Shown here: piece by piece, positions 37,406 through 47,660 of the stretch
Numbering within the stretch: the stretch's first letter is position 1
How the letters are laid out: every line of letters starts with the position of its first letter
Assembly (NCBI GenBank): GCA_009777935.1
Contig: WRKU01000001.1
Coordinates: forward strand, 1-64,000
Direction: 5' to 3'
DNA: 64,000 nucleotides
Origin: Coriobacteriia bacterium
GTDB lineage: Bacteria; Actinomycetota; Coriobacteriia; WRKU01
The notes under the pieces: generated by a model
What the model was told of the DNA's origin: nothing
Databases searched by the model: none
Seen by the model: only the letters and a program-made list of their open reading frames with translations
Program-made: the position numbers and the translations under genes

Positions 37406-37711
37406 TTAGGAAATTCGACAAACAAAATAGACCGGAAGAACGATAGCTGTTCGATCGAGCTTCTTTCTCGTAGCAACAAAAGCGCATGCACCGAAAAGTA
37501 TAGAAACAAGAAGGGCACTTGCAATGATGTAGAGCAGCTTATTGGGAATTGAGATCAAACCGAGAATTCCTCCGTATGAAGTTACAAAAAACAACGCGAG
37601 GGAAATTCCGTTCAGTACCCATAAGATAGCAGGAAACCTTGCATTCATCGATTGTTCACCTAACTCCTTCTCTGTCTGCTGCACGCCAGTCCATTCAACC
37701 TTCATGTTCAT
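37406..37711 (-). CDS. Hypothetical membrane protein
   Basis: Helices AILWVLNGISLALFFVTSYGGI, LLYIIASALLVSILFGACAFVA. Confidence 0.5.
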   Translation of the reverse strand: MNMKVEWTGVQQTEKELGEQSMNARFPAILWVLNGISLALFFVTSYGGILGLISIPNKLLYIIASALLVSILFGACAFVATRKKLDRTAIVLPVYFVCRIS

Positions 37712-38324
37712 CCTCAAATCTAAGGATGGGTTCCTCGATGGGCTCACGCCTTTGTCTACTCACAGTGGGCGGCGGAGGTATGAAAAGTGACCAATCTTCT
37801 ATAGCATTTGGATCTAGCCATGGTCCACCATAGGCATATCCATCAAGCAAATCTATCTTCCCATCCACAACAAAGAGAATGAATCCTGCGCCGTGCTCTA
37901 AATCTTTCACATTCGCGCTCTTCGCTCCAAGTTGAAGATTGGGCTCGCCTGGGATAGGTTTTGCATTGGGCGATACCGAAAAATGTGTAAAGAAGCCGTG
38001 TCCGGTAAACTCCCTGCCCATAACTTGAATTGATTTGTATTGTGGCGAAAGCCACTCTTTCAGCTCTTCATCTTCTGCAATGATATCTAGCATCACATCG
38101 CGCTCAAATTGGATGAATTTTTTGCTTATCTTGCGCTCATCCACATATAAGGCAACGGTCAACTCATGGTCGTATGACGCGTCATTGATATGCGCATGAT
38201 TGCCAGGACTATTATCCTCCAGTAGCCCATCAACATAATCACGAAGTTGCCTTGCTTCCATGATCGTCAAGTTCAGAGAAAGGCTTTTGATATCTGCGCC
38301 TGTGAGCATATCTCGCATTCTCAT
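37695..38324 (-). CDS. Hypothetical protein
   Basis: 209-aa ORF MRMRDMLTGADIKSLSLNLTIMEARQLRDYVDGLLEDN... Confidence 0.55.
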   Translation of the reverse strand: MRMRDMLTGADIKSLSLNLTIMEARQLRDYVDGLLEDNSPGNHAHINDASYDHELTVALYVDERKISKKFIQFERDVMLDIIAEDEELKEWLSPQYKSIQVMGREFTGHGFFTHFSVSPNAKPIPGEPNLQLGAKSANVKDLEHGAGFILFVVDGKIDLLDGYAYGGPWLDPNAIEDWSLFIPPPPTVSRQRREPIEEPILRFEDEHEG

Positions 38325-38348
38325 AAACTATTTCCTGTTTCTTCTTAA

Positions 38349-38463
38349 AATACCCTTTTACCTTTCGCGTGAGCAGCCCGAGCCTCTTTCAAAGACATCT
38401 TGTTCGCGCCACCCGTATAGCCGTGATCGTGATACTGCACATAATCATATGCGCAAATCAGGT
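38349..38463 (-). pseudogene. C-terminal remnant of an unidentified protein
   Basis: Hand translation MHLICAYDYVQYHDHGYTGGANKMSLKEARAAHAKGKRVF*; no ORF upstream. Confidence 0.4.
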
Positions 38464-38521
38464 GCATCACTCAACGCAGATAAGTAGCGTTTGAGAAACC
38501 CACGCAGTGTTAATGTCGCCA
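38445..38521 (-). pseudogene. 5' fragment of a paralog of the gene at 3014-3562
   Basis: MATLTLRGFLKRYLSALSDAPDLRI* versus MRVLTLRGFLKRYLTELSDSPDLRM. Confidence 0.8.
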
Positions 38522-38652
38522 TGATTGATGCTCCCCAACACAGCTTTCGTCTTTCTCGAATATGGCAGAAGTTGCCTGCATGACAAGATTGAGGTCTATC
38601 GTAGTCGTACCCCGAGACTGTGCCCACATAAGAATACGATTGCAGACACTAG

Positions 38653-38730
38653 TGGGGCGAGCAACGGGATTCGAACCCGCGGCCTCCTGAGCCACAGTCA
38701 GGCGCTCTAACCAACTGAGCTATGCCCGCC
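38653..38730 (-). tRNA. tRNA-His(GTG), CCA encoded
   Basis: GGCGGGCATAGCTCAGTTGGTTAGAGCGCCTGACTGTGGCTCAGGAGGCCGCGGGTTCGAATCCCGTTGCTCGCCCCA; G-1:C73 pair. Confidence 0.96.
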
Positions 38731-38789
38731 ACAAACCGCCTCGTCATTGTATCATATGTCTGTATGCAATCACGAGGTGGAGGGTACGC

Positions 38790-41414
38790 ATGCCGAAGGA
38801 CAACGCAAGAGACTACTATCAGATGTCGCCCGAAGAGGTACAGTTCGACCTTAACGGTCATACCGGCTCTCTCTCCACGAAAGAGGTTGCCGAGAAACAG
38901 GCGCTCCTTGGGCCCAACCAGCTCTCCGAGGGTCACAAGAAGACACCTCTGCGTATATTTCTGGAACAGTTTAAGGACTTTCTGGTAATCATTCTCATCG
39001 TCGCCGCAACCGTAAGCGCGATTCTCAATGACGTCAAAAGTGCCGTTGTTATCGTCATCGTTGTTATGATTAACGCAGTGTTAGGCCTCGTGCAGACGCT
39101 GAAGGCCGAGCAGTCACTCCGGGGCCTCAAGCAACTATCTGCACCGACCACCAAGGTCGTTCGCAACGGTGAGGTCGAGGTCGTTCCCACCACCGAAGTA
39201 ACCGTAGGCGATACTGTCCTCCTTGAAGCGGGAGACTATATTTCCGCAGATGGTCGCCTCATAGAGTGTGCCGCGCTCAAGGTCGATGAGAGCGCTCTGA
39301 CGGGCGAAAGCGTCGGCGTAGACAAAAGTCTCGCAGGTATCGACGGCGATGTGCCTTTGGGCGACCGGCTAAATATGGTGTATTCGGGCAGCTTTGTGAC
39401 GTACGGCAGAGGCTCATTTGTTGTCACGGCGATTGGCATGCAGACCGAGGTCGGCAAGATTGCGACACTGCTGAATACCGCCGCCGAAAAACGTACGCCA
39501 TTGCAAGTCAGCCTTGATGCCTTCGGACAGCGGCTCTCGATTGCGATTATAGGGCTGTGCGTCGTCTTATTTGGCCTCAATGTGCTACGTGGAGGCGACA
39601 TCGTTGACGCCTTCCTCTTTGCCGTCGCGCTGGCAGTTGCCGCTATCCCTGAGGCCTTGAGCTCGATCGTCACTATCGTGCTCTCTATCGGGACGCAAAA
39701 GATGGCAAAAGAGCATGCTATCATCCGCAAACTTCAGGCCGTCGAGGGCCTCGGCAGCGTCTCTATTATCTGCTCAGACAAGACGGGTACGTTGACCCAG
39801 AATAAGATGACGGTCGAGGATTATTATGTCGATGGGGCATGCGTTGCCGTTGATGATTTCGACGCAGACGATGAAGCCTCGCGCATGTTGATGACGTTTA
39901 GCGTGTTATGTAATGATTCGACGAACAAAGATGGCATCGAGATAGGCGACCCAACCGAAACGGCACTCATCAATCTGGCGTCTAAGGCCAGAATGAGCGT
40001 CGAGGATATCCGTGGCGCCTCTCCCCGCCTTGCAGAGGTTCCCTTCGACAGCGAGCGCAAACTCATGTCGACGCTAAACCGTATGACAGATGGGGCAACA
40101 CTCCTCATCGTCAAGGGCGCCATCGATGTTATTACGCAGCGAGTTGATAGGATATGGACGGCTGCAGGCGTTCGTGAGCTTACGGCAGATGACCGTGCGC
40201 GTATTGAGGCACAGAACCTCGTCTTTTCGCAAAACGGTCTTCGCGTGCTGGGCTTTGCCTACAAGGAAATGTCTACAGAGGGCGAGCTTACGACAGCCGA
40301 CGAACACGGCCTTATATTTATGGGACTCATCGCCATGATGGATCCTCCGCGCCCTGAGTCTGCTGCCGCCGTTGCAGAATGCAAGCGCGCAGGGATTCGG
40401 CCTATCATGATTACCGGCGACCACAAGATTACTGCCGCCGCAATCGCGCGGCGTATCGGTATTCTGGAAGATGACTCCGAAGCCTGTGAGGGTGCTGAGA
40501 TCGATGGCATGTCTGACTCAGAGCTGGAGGACTTCGTACCCCGCATCAGCGTCTATGCGCGCGTATCTCCCGAGCACAAGATTCGCATCGTGCGAGCCTG
40601 GCAGGACTTAGGCAACATCGTCGCCATGACCGGTGACGGCGTCAACGACGCACCGGCGCTCAAGCAGGCTGACATCGGTGTCGCCATGGGCATCACCGGC
40701 ACCGAGGTCTCAAAGGATGCGTCATCGATGGTGCTCACCGACGACAACTTTGCAACTATCGTAAAGGCCGTTGAAAACGGGCGCAATCTCTACCGCAACA
40801 TCAAACACGCTATCGAGTTTTTGCTCTCCGGTAACTTTGCGGCGATACTCACCGTGCTCTACGCTTCGCTTGTGAACCTACCCGTACCCTTTGCGCCGGT
40901 TCATTTGCTGTTTATCAACCTGCTCACCGACAGCCTTCCCGCGATTGCGCTCGGGGTCGAGCCTCACAGCAGCGATGTCATGGACATGCCGCCACGTGCG
41001 AAAAGCGAACCTGTGTTAACGAAAGACTCCCTGCTCCGCATCGGCTATCAGGGGCTCTCTATCGGTGCCACCACCCTTCTCGCCTTCTTCATTGGCCTTC
41101 ACCAGAGCGAGCTTCTTGCCATGACTCTTGCCTTCGGAACGCTCTGCACGGCTCGCCTCATCCATGGCTTTAACAGTAAATCCGATAAGCCTATCCTCTT
41201 CACGAGGAAGATGTGGAACAACACCGCGCTTATCGGGGCGTTTTTGCTGGGGTTGGTATTGATTACGGTCGTGTTGACGGTGCCGGTGTTGGAAAGTGTG
41301 TTTAGCGTACAGGCACTGACGTTCTCGCAGCTGCTTCTCGTCTACGGTCTTGCACTGTTAAACTTGCCCATCATCCAGGGAATTAAGTGGGTGGTGTGGC
41401 GCCTGCGAAGCTGA
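38790..41414 (+). CDS. Cation-translocating P-type ATPase (Ca2+-type)
   Basis: ICSDKTGTLTQNKM, MTGDGVNDAPALKQADIGVAMGITGTEVSKDAS; 874 aa. Confidence 0.96.
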   Translation: MPKDNARDYYQMSPEEVQFDLNGHTGSLSTKEVAEKQALLGPNQLSEGHKKTPLRIFLEQFKDFLVIILIVAATVSAILNDVKSAVVIVIVVMINAVLGLVQTLKAEQSLRGLKQLSAPTTKVVRNGEVEVVPTTEVTVGDTVLLEAGDYISADGRLIECAALKVDESALTGESVGVDKSLAGIDGDVPLGDRLNMVYSGSFVTYGRGSFVVTAIGMQTEVGKIATLLNTAAEKRTPLQVSLDAFGQRLSIAIIGLCVVLFGLNVLRGGDIVDAFLFAVALAVAAIPEALSSIVTIVLSIGTQKMAKEHAIIRKLQAVEGLGSVSIICSDKTGTLTQNKMTVEDYYVDGACVAVDDFDADDEASRMLMTFSVLCNDSTNKDGIEIGDPTETALINLASKARMSVEDIRGASPRLAEVPFDSERKLMSTLNRMTDGATLLIVKGAIDVITQRVDRIWTAAGVRELTADDRARIEAQNLVFSQNGLRVLGFAYKEMSTEGELTTADEHGLIFMGLIAMMDPPRPESAAAVAECKRAGIRPIMITGDHKITAAAIARRIGILEDDSEACEGAEIDGMSDSELEDFVPRISVYARVSPEHKIRIVRAWQDLGNIVAMTGDGVNDAPALKQADIGVAMGITGTEVSKDASSMVLTDDNFATIVKAVENGRNLYRNIKHAIEFLLSGNFAAILTVLYASLVNLPVPFAPVHLLFINLLTDSLPAIALGVEPHSSDVMDMPPRAKSEPVLTKDSLLRIGYQGLSIGATTLLAFFIGLHQSELLAMTLAFGTLCTARLIHGFNSKSDKPILFTRKMWNNTALIGAFLLGLVLITVVLTVPVLESVFSVQALTFSQLLLVYGLALLNLPIIQGIKWVVWRLRS

Positions 41415-41437
41415 TTTGTCTCTAAAGGAGAGAGCCG

Positions 41438-41944
41438 ATGCTGAAAAGAATGAAACGAGTAAATACCTACCTGCTCTATGAGATTGCGGGAGGTATTGTA
41501 TATGGACTTGTCCTATATGTTACCTTTACCTGGTTGGCCGGGTACTCTCTTCTCGGCGCATATCTGTGGAATCTTGCATTCATCGTTTTTGGTTTAGCAA
41601 TGGATTTTTATTCTCAAAAAATGCTTCAATCCACCAAACTCATCACGTGGCTAAAAGAAGCAGAAGACACGGAGGAAAGTTACCGCTTGGTTCAGCGCGC
41701 AATGAAAAACTCTCTTTCCTTTAAGACGATATTGTATGCGTTCTATATCCTCATCTTGATTGTCTCGCAGGTAATCGAATTTTACCCTGCGCTTGGAAAC
41801 GAAAACTTGAGGATCTTTATTCTCGCCAACAGCTACAACGTATTGTTTTTAGTCGCGGTCGATACACTCATCGGACAGCTTATAAAGGATAGAGAAAAGA
41901 TGGAGAGATTATCCAAACAGCTAGAAGAAGAGGTATTTGAGTAG
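41438..41944 (+). CDS. Hypothetical membrane protein
   Basis: 168 aa, four hydrophobic helices; 23 bp after ATPase gene. Confidence 0.65.
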   Translation: MLKRMKRVNTYLLYEIAGGIVYGLVLYVTFTWLAGYSLLGAYLWNLAFIVFGLAMDFYSQKMLQSTKLITWLKEAEDTEESYRLVQRAMKNSLSFKTILYAFYILILIVSQVIEFYPALGNENLRIFILANSYNVLFLVAVDTLIGQLIKDREKMERLSKQLEEEVFE

Positions 41945-41964
41945 CATGGTGCGTCCGGCAGTGC

Positions 41965-42041
<77 letters not shown>

Positions 42042-42046
42042 AAGAA

Positions 42047-42122
42047 TGGAGCGGACGACGAGACTCGAACTCGCAACAACCAGCTTGGAAGGCTGGTGCT
42101 CTACCAATTGAACTACGTCCGC
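42047..42122 (-). tRNA. tRNA-Gly(TCC)
   Basis: GCGGACGTAGTTCAATTGGTAGAGCACCAGCCTTCCAAGCTGGTTGTTGCGAGTTCGAGTCTCGTCGTCCGCTCCA. Confidence 0.96.
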
Positions 42123-42149
42123 ACCTGCTACATGCTGGCGTTCAGATGC

Positions 42150-42249
42150 CACCAAGGGTTCTGATGAGTGGCATCAGAAGTTTTGGTGAGTAGCTGGGTG
42201 TCGTTTTGCAAGGCGTGGCGTGGTAACCACGCGAGTCTTGCCAAACGAC
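42150..42249. other. Two strong intergenic hairpins between tRNA-Gly and tRNA-Pro
   Basis: CACCAA..TTCTGATG-agtgg-CATCAGAA..TTGGTG; GTCGTTTTGCAAG..CGTGG-taa-CCACG..CTTGCCAAACGAC. Confidence 0.75.
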
Positions 42250-42267
42250 GACCAGATACCACCAAAA

Positions 42268-42344
<77 letters not shown>

Positions 42345-42358
42345 CGCCAACCAGCTAG

Positions 42359-43648
42359 CTATTCTATCACAGGCACCTTCTGCGCGCACAGACGTGCAAT
42401 GCGGCGACGGCGCATCGCCACGATGGTGAAGAGATAGCCGTCTTTTTCGATAGACTCACCGATATGAGGAATATGTCCGAGCTGCTCGAGCATCCAGCCC
42501 GCTATCGTCTCGTATTCGTCCGACTCTTCAATGGGCAGGCCGATCTCCATGGCATCCTCGATGTCGCAGGTGCCGCTGATGAGCCATCTTCCATCTTCTA
42601 GTTTGCGAATATCATCGAGCTCTTGGTCGGTCTCATCGATGATCTCTCCGGTAATTTCTTCGAGGATGTCTTCCATGCTGACGATACCCGCCGTACCACC
42701 GTACTCATCGACAACGATAGCAAGCTGAATGCGCTCTTCCTGCATGGTGGTAAGCGTCGACAGCAAGTCCTTGGTCTCCGGTACGTAGACCGGCTCACGC
42801 AGATAGCCGGTGATGGGGCGATCGGCCTTCCCCTCCGTCAGCGGAACGATTAAGTCCTTAAGAATGAGTATGCCCAACAGGTGGTCGTGGTCTCCGCTGT
42901 AGACGGGAACGCGTGAAAAGCCGCGTGCATGCAGGCGTTTTGCCGCTTCGCCGACGGTTTCGGTGTCTTCGGCAAAGACGATATCGACACGGGGAACCAT
43001 GACTTCGCGCACCACGGTGTCGCCCAGCTCGAAGATCTCGGTAATCATGCGCTTTTCGTCTTCGTTAAGGTCCTCTTGTTCGTCAACGAGCAGCTTAATC
43101 TCTTCTTCGCTCACCTGCGCGTTGGTAACGTCTTTTCCTATGCCGAAAAGGCTCCCGACGAGCTCGGTAGATACCGAGAGCAAACTGACAGCAGGCCGCG
43201 TGATTTTCGCCACAAACGTCACGGGGCGTGCCGCGGCACTGGCAACTGCATCGGCCTTTTCCAGGCCGAGTTGCTTGGGAACCAGCTCGCCCAGCACCAG
43301 AGTGATATACGAGATAATGAGAGTAACCACGATGATAGAGATTGCGCCGGCAACGTGCGTGAGATACGGCACGCCTAGAGATCGCAACCACGCGGTCAGC
43401 GGCTCTTCGAAGGTAAGGGCGGTCAGCGCTGACGCCAACATACCTGCCATCGTAATAACGACTTGAATGGTCGCCAACAGACGTGGCGGATTCTCCCTCA
43501 GCTTTAAGGCTGCGCTCGCCCCTTTTGACCCCTCGTTCGCGCGTTGTTTGAGGGCCGATTTGCGCGCAGAGATAAGAGCTATCTCCGCAGCAGCGAAGCA
43601 ACCGTTTACCAGTATGAGAACCAATATAAAAAACGATCTCGTTAGCAT
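42359..43648 (-). CDS. Hemolysin/CorC (CNNM-CBS) family membrane protein
   Basis: 429 aa; N-terminal TM domain, CBS pair ([13 protein letters not shown]...), [22 protein letters not shown]. Confidence 0.93.
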   Translation of the reverse strand: MLTRSFFILVLILVNGCFAAAEIALISARKSALKQRANEGSKGASAALKLRENPPRLLATIQVVITMAGMLASALTALTFEEPLTAWLRSLGVPYLTHVAGAISIIVVTLIISYITLVLGELVPKQLGLEKADAVASAAARPVTFVAKITRPAVSLLSVSTELVGSLFGIGKDVTNAQVSEEEIKLLVDEQEDLNEDEKRMITEIFELGDTVVREVMVPRVDIVFAEDTETVGEAAKRLHARGFSRVPVYSGDHDHLLGILILKDLIVPLTEGKADRPITGYLREPVYVPETKDLLSTLTTMQEERIQLAIVVDEYGGTAGIVSMEDILEEITGEIIDETDQELDDIRKLEDGRWLISGTCDIEDAMEIGLPIEESDEYETIAGWMLEQLGHIPHIGESIEKDGYLFTIVAMRRRRIARLCAQKVPVIE

Positions 43649-43707
43649 CCTATCTTCATTATATCGTTATAGAGAGTTGCGTGCAGAGTTAATGCTACAA
43701 TGCTCGT

Positions 43708-44697
43708 ATGGACAGACGCTCTCCCGAACATACGCCGCCTCACACCAAAGCCACGCAGCCGGCGGTGGCCAACCGCGAATCTGCGCGACGCGGCGTCTTG
43801 CGTATCACCCTCTTCACGTTAATATCCAACATTTTTCTCACAGCTATCAAGGGCATCACCGGCGTGCTCGCAGGGTCGAGTGCGCTCATTTCTGATGCGG
43901 CAAACAGTGCCAGCGACGTCGTGTTTGGCATCGTGGTGATGATGGGCGTCAAGCTTGCAGGACGCGAAGCAGATGCCGATCACCCCTATGGACACGAGCG
44001 CTTCGAAAGCCTCGCCACGATGTTTTTAGGAGCAATCGTTACCTTTGCCGGTCTCTCAATCGGTTTTGCTGCTCTCCAAAAGATATATGTCGGCTGGTTG
44101 GGGCACGAGATGCTCGAAGCGCCCGACGCCGTGGCTCTGTGGGTGGCGGCCGGCGTTATCGTCTTCAAAGCGGGCATGTATACGTTTACGAGGGTCCGGG
44201 CACGACTCTATCAGAGCGACGTGCTGCGCGCGGCCGCCGCCGATCACGGCGCCGATGTTTTGGGGACCGCCGGTGTCTTTATTGGCATTGCGGCCGCACG
44301 TATGGGCATGCCGATTATGGACCCCGTGGCGTCGGTCGTTATCGCAGCGCTCATCATTAAGACGGGCATCGACATCCTGCGCGGCTCGATAGATCAGGTC
44401 ACCGATCACAGCGCCGGTGTGCAGATTGAGTCAGAGATTCGTGACATCATCGAGAGCCATAATGAGGTCGTCTCTATCGATAAGGTGCGAACGCGCGTCT
44501 TCGGCGACCGCGTTTTCTGTGACGTCGAGATCAGTTTGCCGGGCGACTATACGCTCACTACGGCACATGCAATAGCCGAGAGCATCCACGACGATATCGA
44601 ACACCGCCATGAACGCGTCAAACACTGTATGGTGCACGTAAATCCTGCAGAGCCAGAAGCAGACTCGGCCCCCGATTCAGATTTTTCCGCAGAGTAA
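43708..44697 (+). CDS. Cation diffusion facilitator transporter
   Basis: SSALISDAANSASDVVFGIVVMMGVKLAGREADADHPYGHERFE. Confidence 0.94.
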   Translation: MDRRSPEHTPPHTKATQPAVANRESARRGVLRITLFTLISNIFLTAIKGITGVLAGSSALISDAANSASDVVFGIVVMMGVKLAGREADADHPYGHERFESLATMFLGAIVTFAGLSIGFAALQKIYVGWLGHEMLEAPDAVALWVAAGVIVFKAGMYTFTRVRARLYQSDVLRAAAADHGADVLGTAGVFIGIAAARMGMPIMDPVASVVIAALIIKTGIDILRGSIDQVTDHSAGVQIESEIRDIIESHNEVVSIDKVRTRVFGDRVFCDVEISLPGDYTLTTAHAIAESIHDDIEHRHERVKHCMVHVNPAEPEADSAPDSDFSAE

Positions 44698-44701
44698 CAC
44701 T

Positions 44702-45328
44702 CTATCTTAAGACAGCGGCAAGTTCCCGCAGCGCGTTACCGCGATGTGAGAGGGCGTTTTTCTCGGCCATCGAAAGCTCGGCCATCGTTTTGTCCGGCAT
44801 CGCATCGGGCACAAACAAAGGGTCATAGCCGAAGCCGCCGTCGCCACGTGGTTCGTGGGTGATGTGCCCTTCGACGGCGCCGCTCACGCAGAGATATGTC
44901 GGGAGGTTCTCGACCATGCTCTCGGGATTTACGAGTACGAGCGTCGAGATAAAACGTGCGGTACGCGCAGCGGTGTCCGTAGCACCGACGCGCGCAAGCT
45001 CTTCGAGCAGTTTGGTATTGTTCGCCGCGTCACAGCGCTGCGCTTCATCACCGCCCGCGTAACAGCTACTGTACACACCGGGCGCACCGTCGAGTGCATC
45101 GACCACAAGGCCCGAGTCGTCGGCAAGTGCCGGCAGTCCCGTGGCCGTGGCAGCCGCACGTGCTTTAATCGCCGCATTCCCTTCAAAGGTATCGGCATCC
45201 TCAACCGGGCTTTCCCATCCCGCGATAATGTCACCGATGGGAACGACCTGCATACCGGGCACCGCACGTGCATCGCGCACCTCGGCGACCTTGCCAGGGT
45301 TATTGGTAGCAAGAACGAGAGTAGGCAT
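44702..45328 (-). CDS. rdgB: XTP/dITP diphosphatase (RdgB/HAM1)
   Basis: MPTLVLATNNPGKVAEVR, ALADDSGLVVDALDGAPGVYSSCYAG, GDGGFGYDPLFVP. Confidence 0.95.
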   Translation of the reverse strand: MPTLVLATNNPGKVAEVRDARAVPGMQVVPIGDIIAGWESPVEDADTFEGNAAIKARAAATATGLPALADDSGLVVDALDGAPGVYSSCYAGGDEAQRCDAANNTKLLEELARVGATDTAARTARFISTLVLVNPESMVENLPTYLCVSGAVEGHITHEPRGDGGFGYDPLFVPDAMPDKTMAELSMAEKNALSHRGNALRELAAVLR

Positions 45329-45332
45329 CGCG

Positions 45333-46016
45333 CTAGAGTTCCAGCGTTTCTTTTTGCAACGTGACGAGCGCTTCGATTTCGACACGTGCACTGTCGAGCA
45401 TCGCCTGCAGTTGCTCGGCGCTAAAGGGATGTCCTTCGGCTGTACCCTGCACCTCGATAAAGCGCCCCGCATCGTCCATCACAACGTTCATGTCGACCTC
45501 GGCACGTACGTCCTGGCTGAAATCGAGATCGGCGACAACCTCGCCATCGACGATGCCGACGCTCACCGCTGCAACCTGTCCTGAAAGTGGTAACGTGCGA
45601 ATCTTGGCCGCCGTCTTCCAAAAACGAAGCGCATCGACGAGCGCCACGTACGCGCCGGTAATCGCGGCCGTGCGTGTTCCGCCGTCGGCGACGATAACGT
45701 CGCAGTCAAGCGTCACGGTGACCTCACCGCCCAGTTCACCGAGGTCAACGATACTGCGCAGACTCCGTCCGATGAGGCGTTCGATCTCGCTTGTGCGTCC
45801 CTTCGCACCGCGACGCTCGCGCGGGGTACGGCCACGGGTCGAGCCGGGAAGCATCGCGTACTCGGCCGTTACCCAACCTTTGCCGGTGCCACGCAGCCAA
45901 CCGGGTACGTCCTCAGCGATCGTCGCCACACACAGCACGCGCGTGTTTCCGAACGCGACCTCGCAGCTGCCGGGTGCGTGCGAAAGCACATTGCGCATGA
46001 GGGTAACTTCTCTCAT
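45333..46016 (-). CDS. rph: Ribonuclease PH
   Basis: GWVTAEYAMLPGSTRGRTPRERRGAKGRTSEIERLIGRSLRSIVDL. Confidence 0.97.
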   Translation of the reverse strand: MREVTLMRNVLSHAPGSCEVAFGNTRVLCVATIAEDVPGWLRGTGKGWVTAEYAMLPGSTRGRTPRERRGAKGRTSEIERLIGRSLRSIVDLGELGGEVTVTLDCDVIVADGGTRTAAITGAYVALVDALRFWKTAAKIRTLPLSGQVAAVSVGIVDGEVVADLDFSQDVRAEVDMNVVMDDAGRFIEVQGTAEGHPFSAEQLQAMLDSARVEIEALVTLQKETLEL

Positions 46017-46894
46017 AGTGTGTCCTCTCCGTCGGCCTTTCCGTCGACCGCTTCGCCAAACTTCTTTAGTGCTGCGATATCGATCGTCTCGACTTCGCCG
46101 AGCGATGTGCCAAAGACGCGTGCGCCGAGCTCGGCAAAGCGTTCGGGGTTGCTCGTCGTCATAAAAGTATATGAGATCGGGTCTTGACCGCCCTCATTTT
46201 CCAATAACGCAGTCACTTCCCTTGCAGTTTCCTCCGCACTGGACACCAACACCACCTGCTCGCCCATTATCGTGCTAAGCGGCTGCATAAGCAGCGGGTA
46301 GTGTGTGCAGCCCAGTACGAGCGTATCGACCCCGTTGCGCTTGAGTACATCCAGATAGTTGCCGTCTCTCGAACCACGCGAGAGAATCGCGCGGCGTAAG
46401 AACTCCTCGTGATAGCCCTCCTCAAGCGTAAGCCCCTCCTCGACGTCTTCGACGTATTCGGGCGTCGCAACGCTGATGACGGTGCAGTCAGCGTCGAGGG
46501 CGCGGACAGCGTCACTATAGGAGCCGCTCTCGATAGTACCAATCGTACCGATGACCCCAATCTTTCGGTTGCGTGTCACCTGTACTGCGGCACGTGCACC
46601 CGGCTCAATAACCCCGATGACCGGCACGTCGAACTCACGCTGTGCCAGCTCAAGGCCGGCCGCCGTAGCGGTATTGCATGCAATAACGATGAGTTTTACG
46701 CCGCGCGATTGCAGGTAGCCGCCAATTTCGCGCACATAGCGCTGTACCTCATCGAACGTACGTGGCCCGTACGGACAGCGCGCGGTATCGCCCAGATAGA
46801 TGAGCGATTCATGCGGAAGTGCAGCTGCGATCTCACGCGCCACGGTCAGCCCGCCAAGGCCGCTATCGAATATCCCTATCGGAGCATCGCTCAT
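46013..46894 (-). CDS. murI: Glutamate racemase
   Basis: IGIFDSGLGGLTVAREI, YLGDTARCPYGPR, IACNTATAAGLE, LGCTHYPLLM. Confidence 0.96.
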   Translation of the reverse strand: MSDAPIGIFDSGLGGLTVAREIAAALPHESLIYLGDTARCPYGPRTFDEVQRYVREIGGYLQSRGVKLIVIACNTATAAGLELAQREFDVPVIGVIEPGARAAVQVTRNRKIGVIGTIGTIESGSYSDAVRALDADCTVISVATPEYVEDVEEGLTLEEGYHEEFLRRAILSRGSRDGNYLDVLKRNGVDTLVLGCTHYPLLMQPLSTIMGEQVVLVSSAEETAREVTALLENEGGQDPISYTFMTTSNPERFAELGARVFGTSLGEVETIDIAALKKFGEAVDGKADGEDTL

Positions 46895-46907
46895 CGTCGT
46901 GCGTCCT

Positions 46908-47657
46908 CTAACACAGAGCAATCTGATGAAGCGCTTCGAGATAGTGTTCAAGCTGGCGTTTCGTCGTCATACCGCCGTCGTCGCACACGATAAAGTTCGG
47001 GCGGCGTGCGAGGATGGCAATCTGCCGACACGTCTCGCTGGGGAGTTTACCTGCCTCAAGCGATTCGGCCGTGACCCCACCGCACGCCGTCAACCCTGAG
47101 GCACGCGCTTTATCGGCGAGCGAACTCACCGAAGACTGCGGCACACTCGCAAAGTGAACGGCCTCAAAACCGGCCATGGCGACAGCAGGATAGAGCGTCG
47201 AGATATCGCCATCAGAATGAAAGCCCCACGCAACGTTAAACTCATCGCGCGAAAACGGCAGATCATTGTGGACAGCCGTAATCATCTTGGCGTAGACCGT
47301 CATCAAGGCATCACGTACGATATCTTCGGCAACGACCCATCCAATCGAAGTCGATACATCATCGGCAATGATAATGTGGGTCGTCTGCCCGCCTCGCTTG
47401 CCGAGCTGACCGGCAGCGATATAGGTTTCGTTCATCTCGCGCATCATCGCTTCGCCATATGGGTTGATATATTTCATGAATGCGGACGGGGTCGTAACGA
47501 GTCGCATCGCTTCGGTAAAGCCCTTTTTGGCGCACAGGCGCGACCAGAGCCCATCTATCTTGATGAGCATCGTCACCTCACCGAGCGGAACCGAGGTAAC
47601 CTCAACGCCCTGTTTCTCGGCGATTTCGGCCGCAGCCCATGAAAGCGCAAACTGCAT
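46908..47657 (-). CDS. Uroporphyrinogen decarboxylase (URO-D)-family protein
   Basis: HIIIADDVSTSIGWVVAEDIVRD, VAWGFHSDGDISTLYPAVAMAGFEAVHF, LTACGGVTAE. Confidence 0.75.
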   Translation of the reverse strand: MQFALSWAAAEIAEKQGVEVTSVPLGEVTMLIKIDGLWSRLCAKKGFTEAMRLVTTPSAFMKYINPYGEAMMREMNETYIAAGQLGKRGGQTTHIIIADDVSTSIGWVVAEDIVRDALMTVYAKMITAVHNDLPFSRDEFNVAWGFHSDGDISTLYPAVAMAGFEAVHFASVPQSSVSSLADKARASGLTACGGVTAESLEAGKLPSETCRQIAILARRPNFIVCDDGGMTTKRQLEHYLEALHQIALC

Positions 47658-47660
47658 CGC

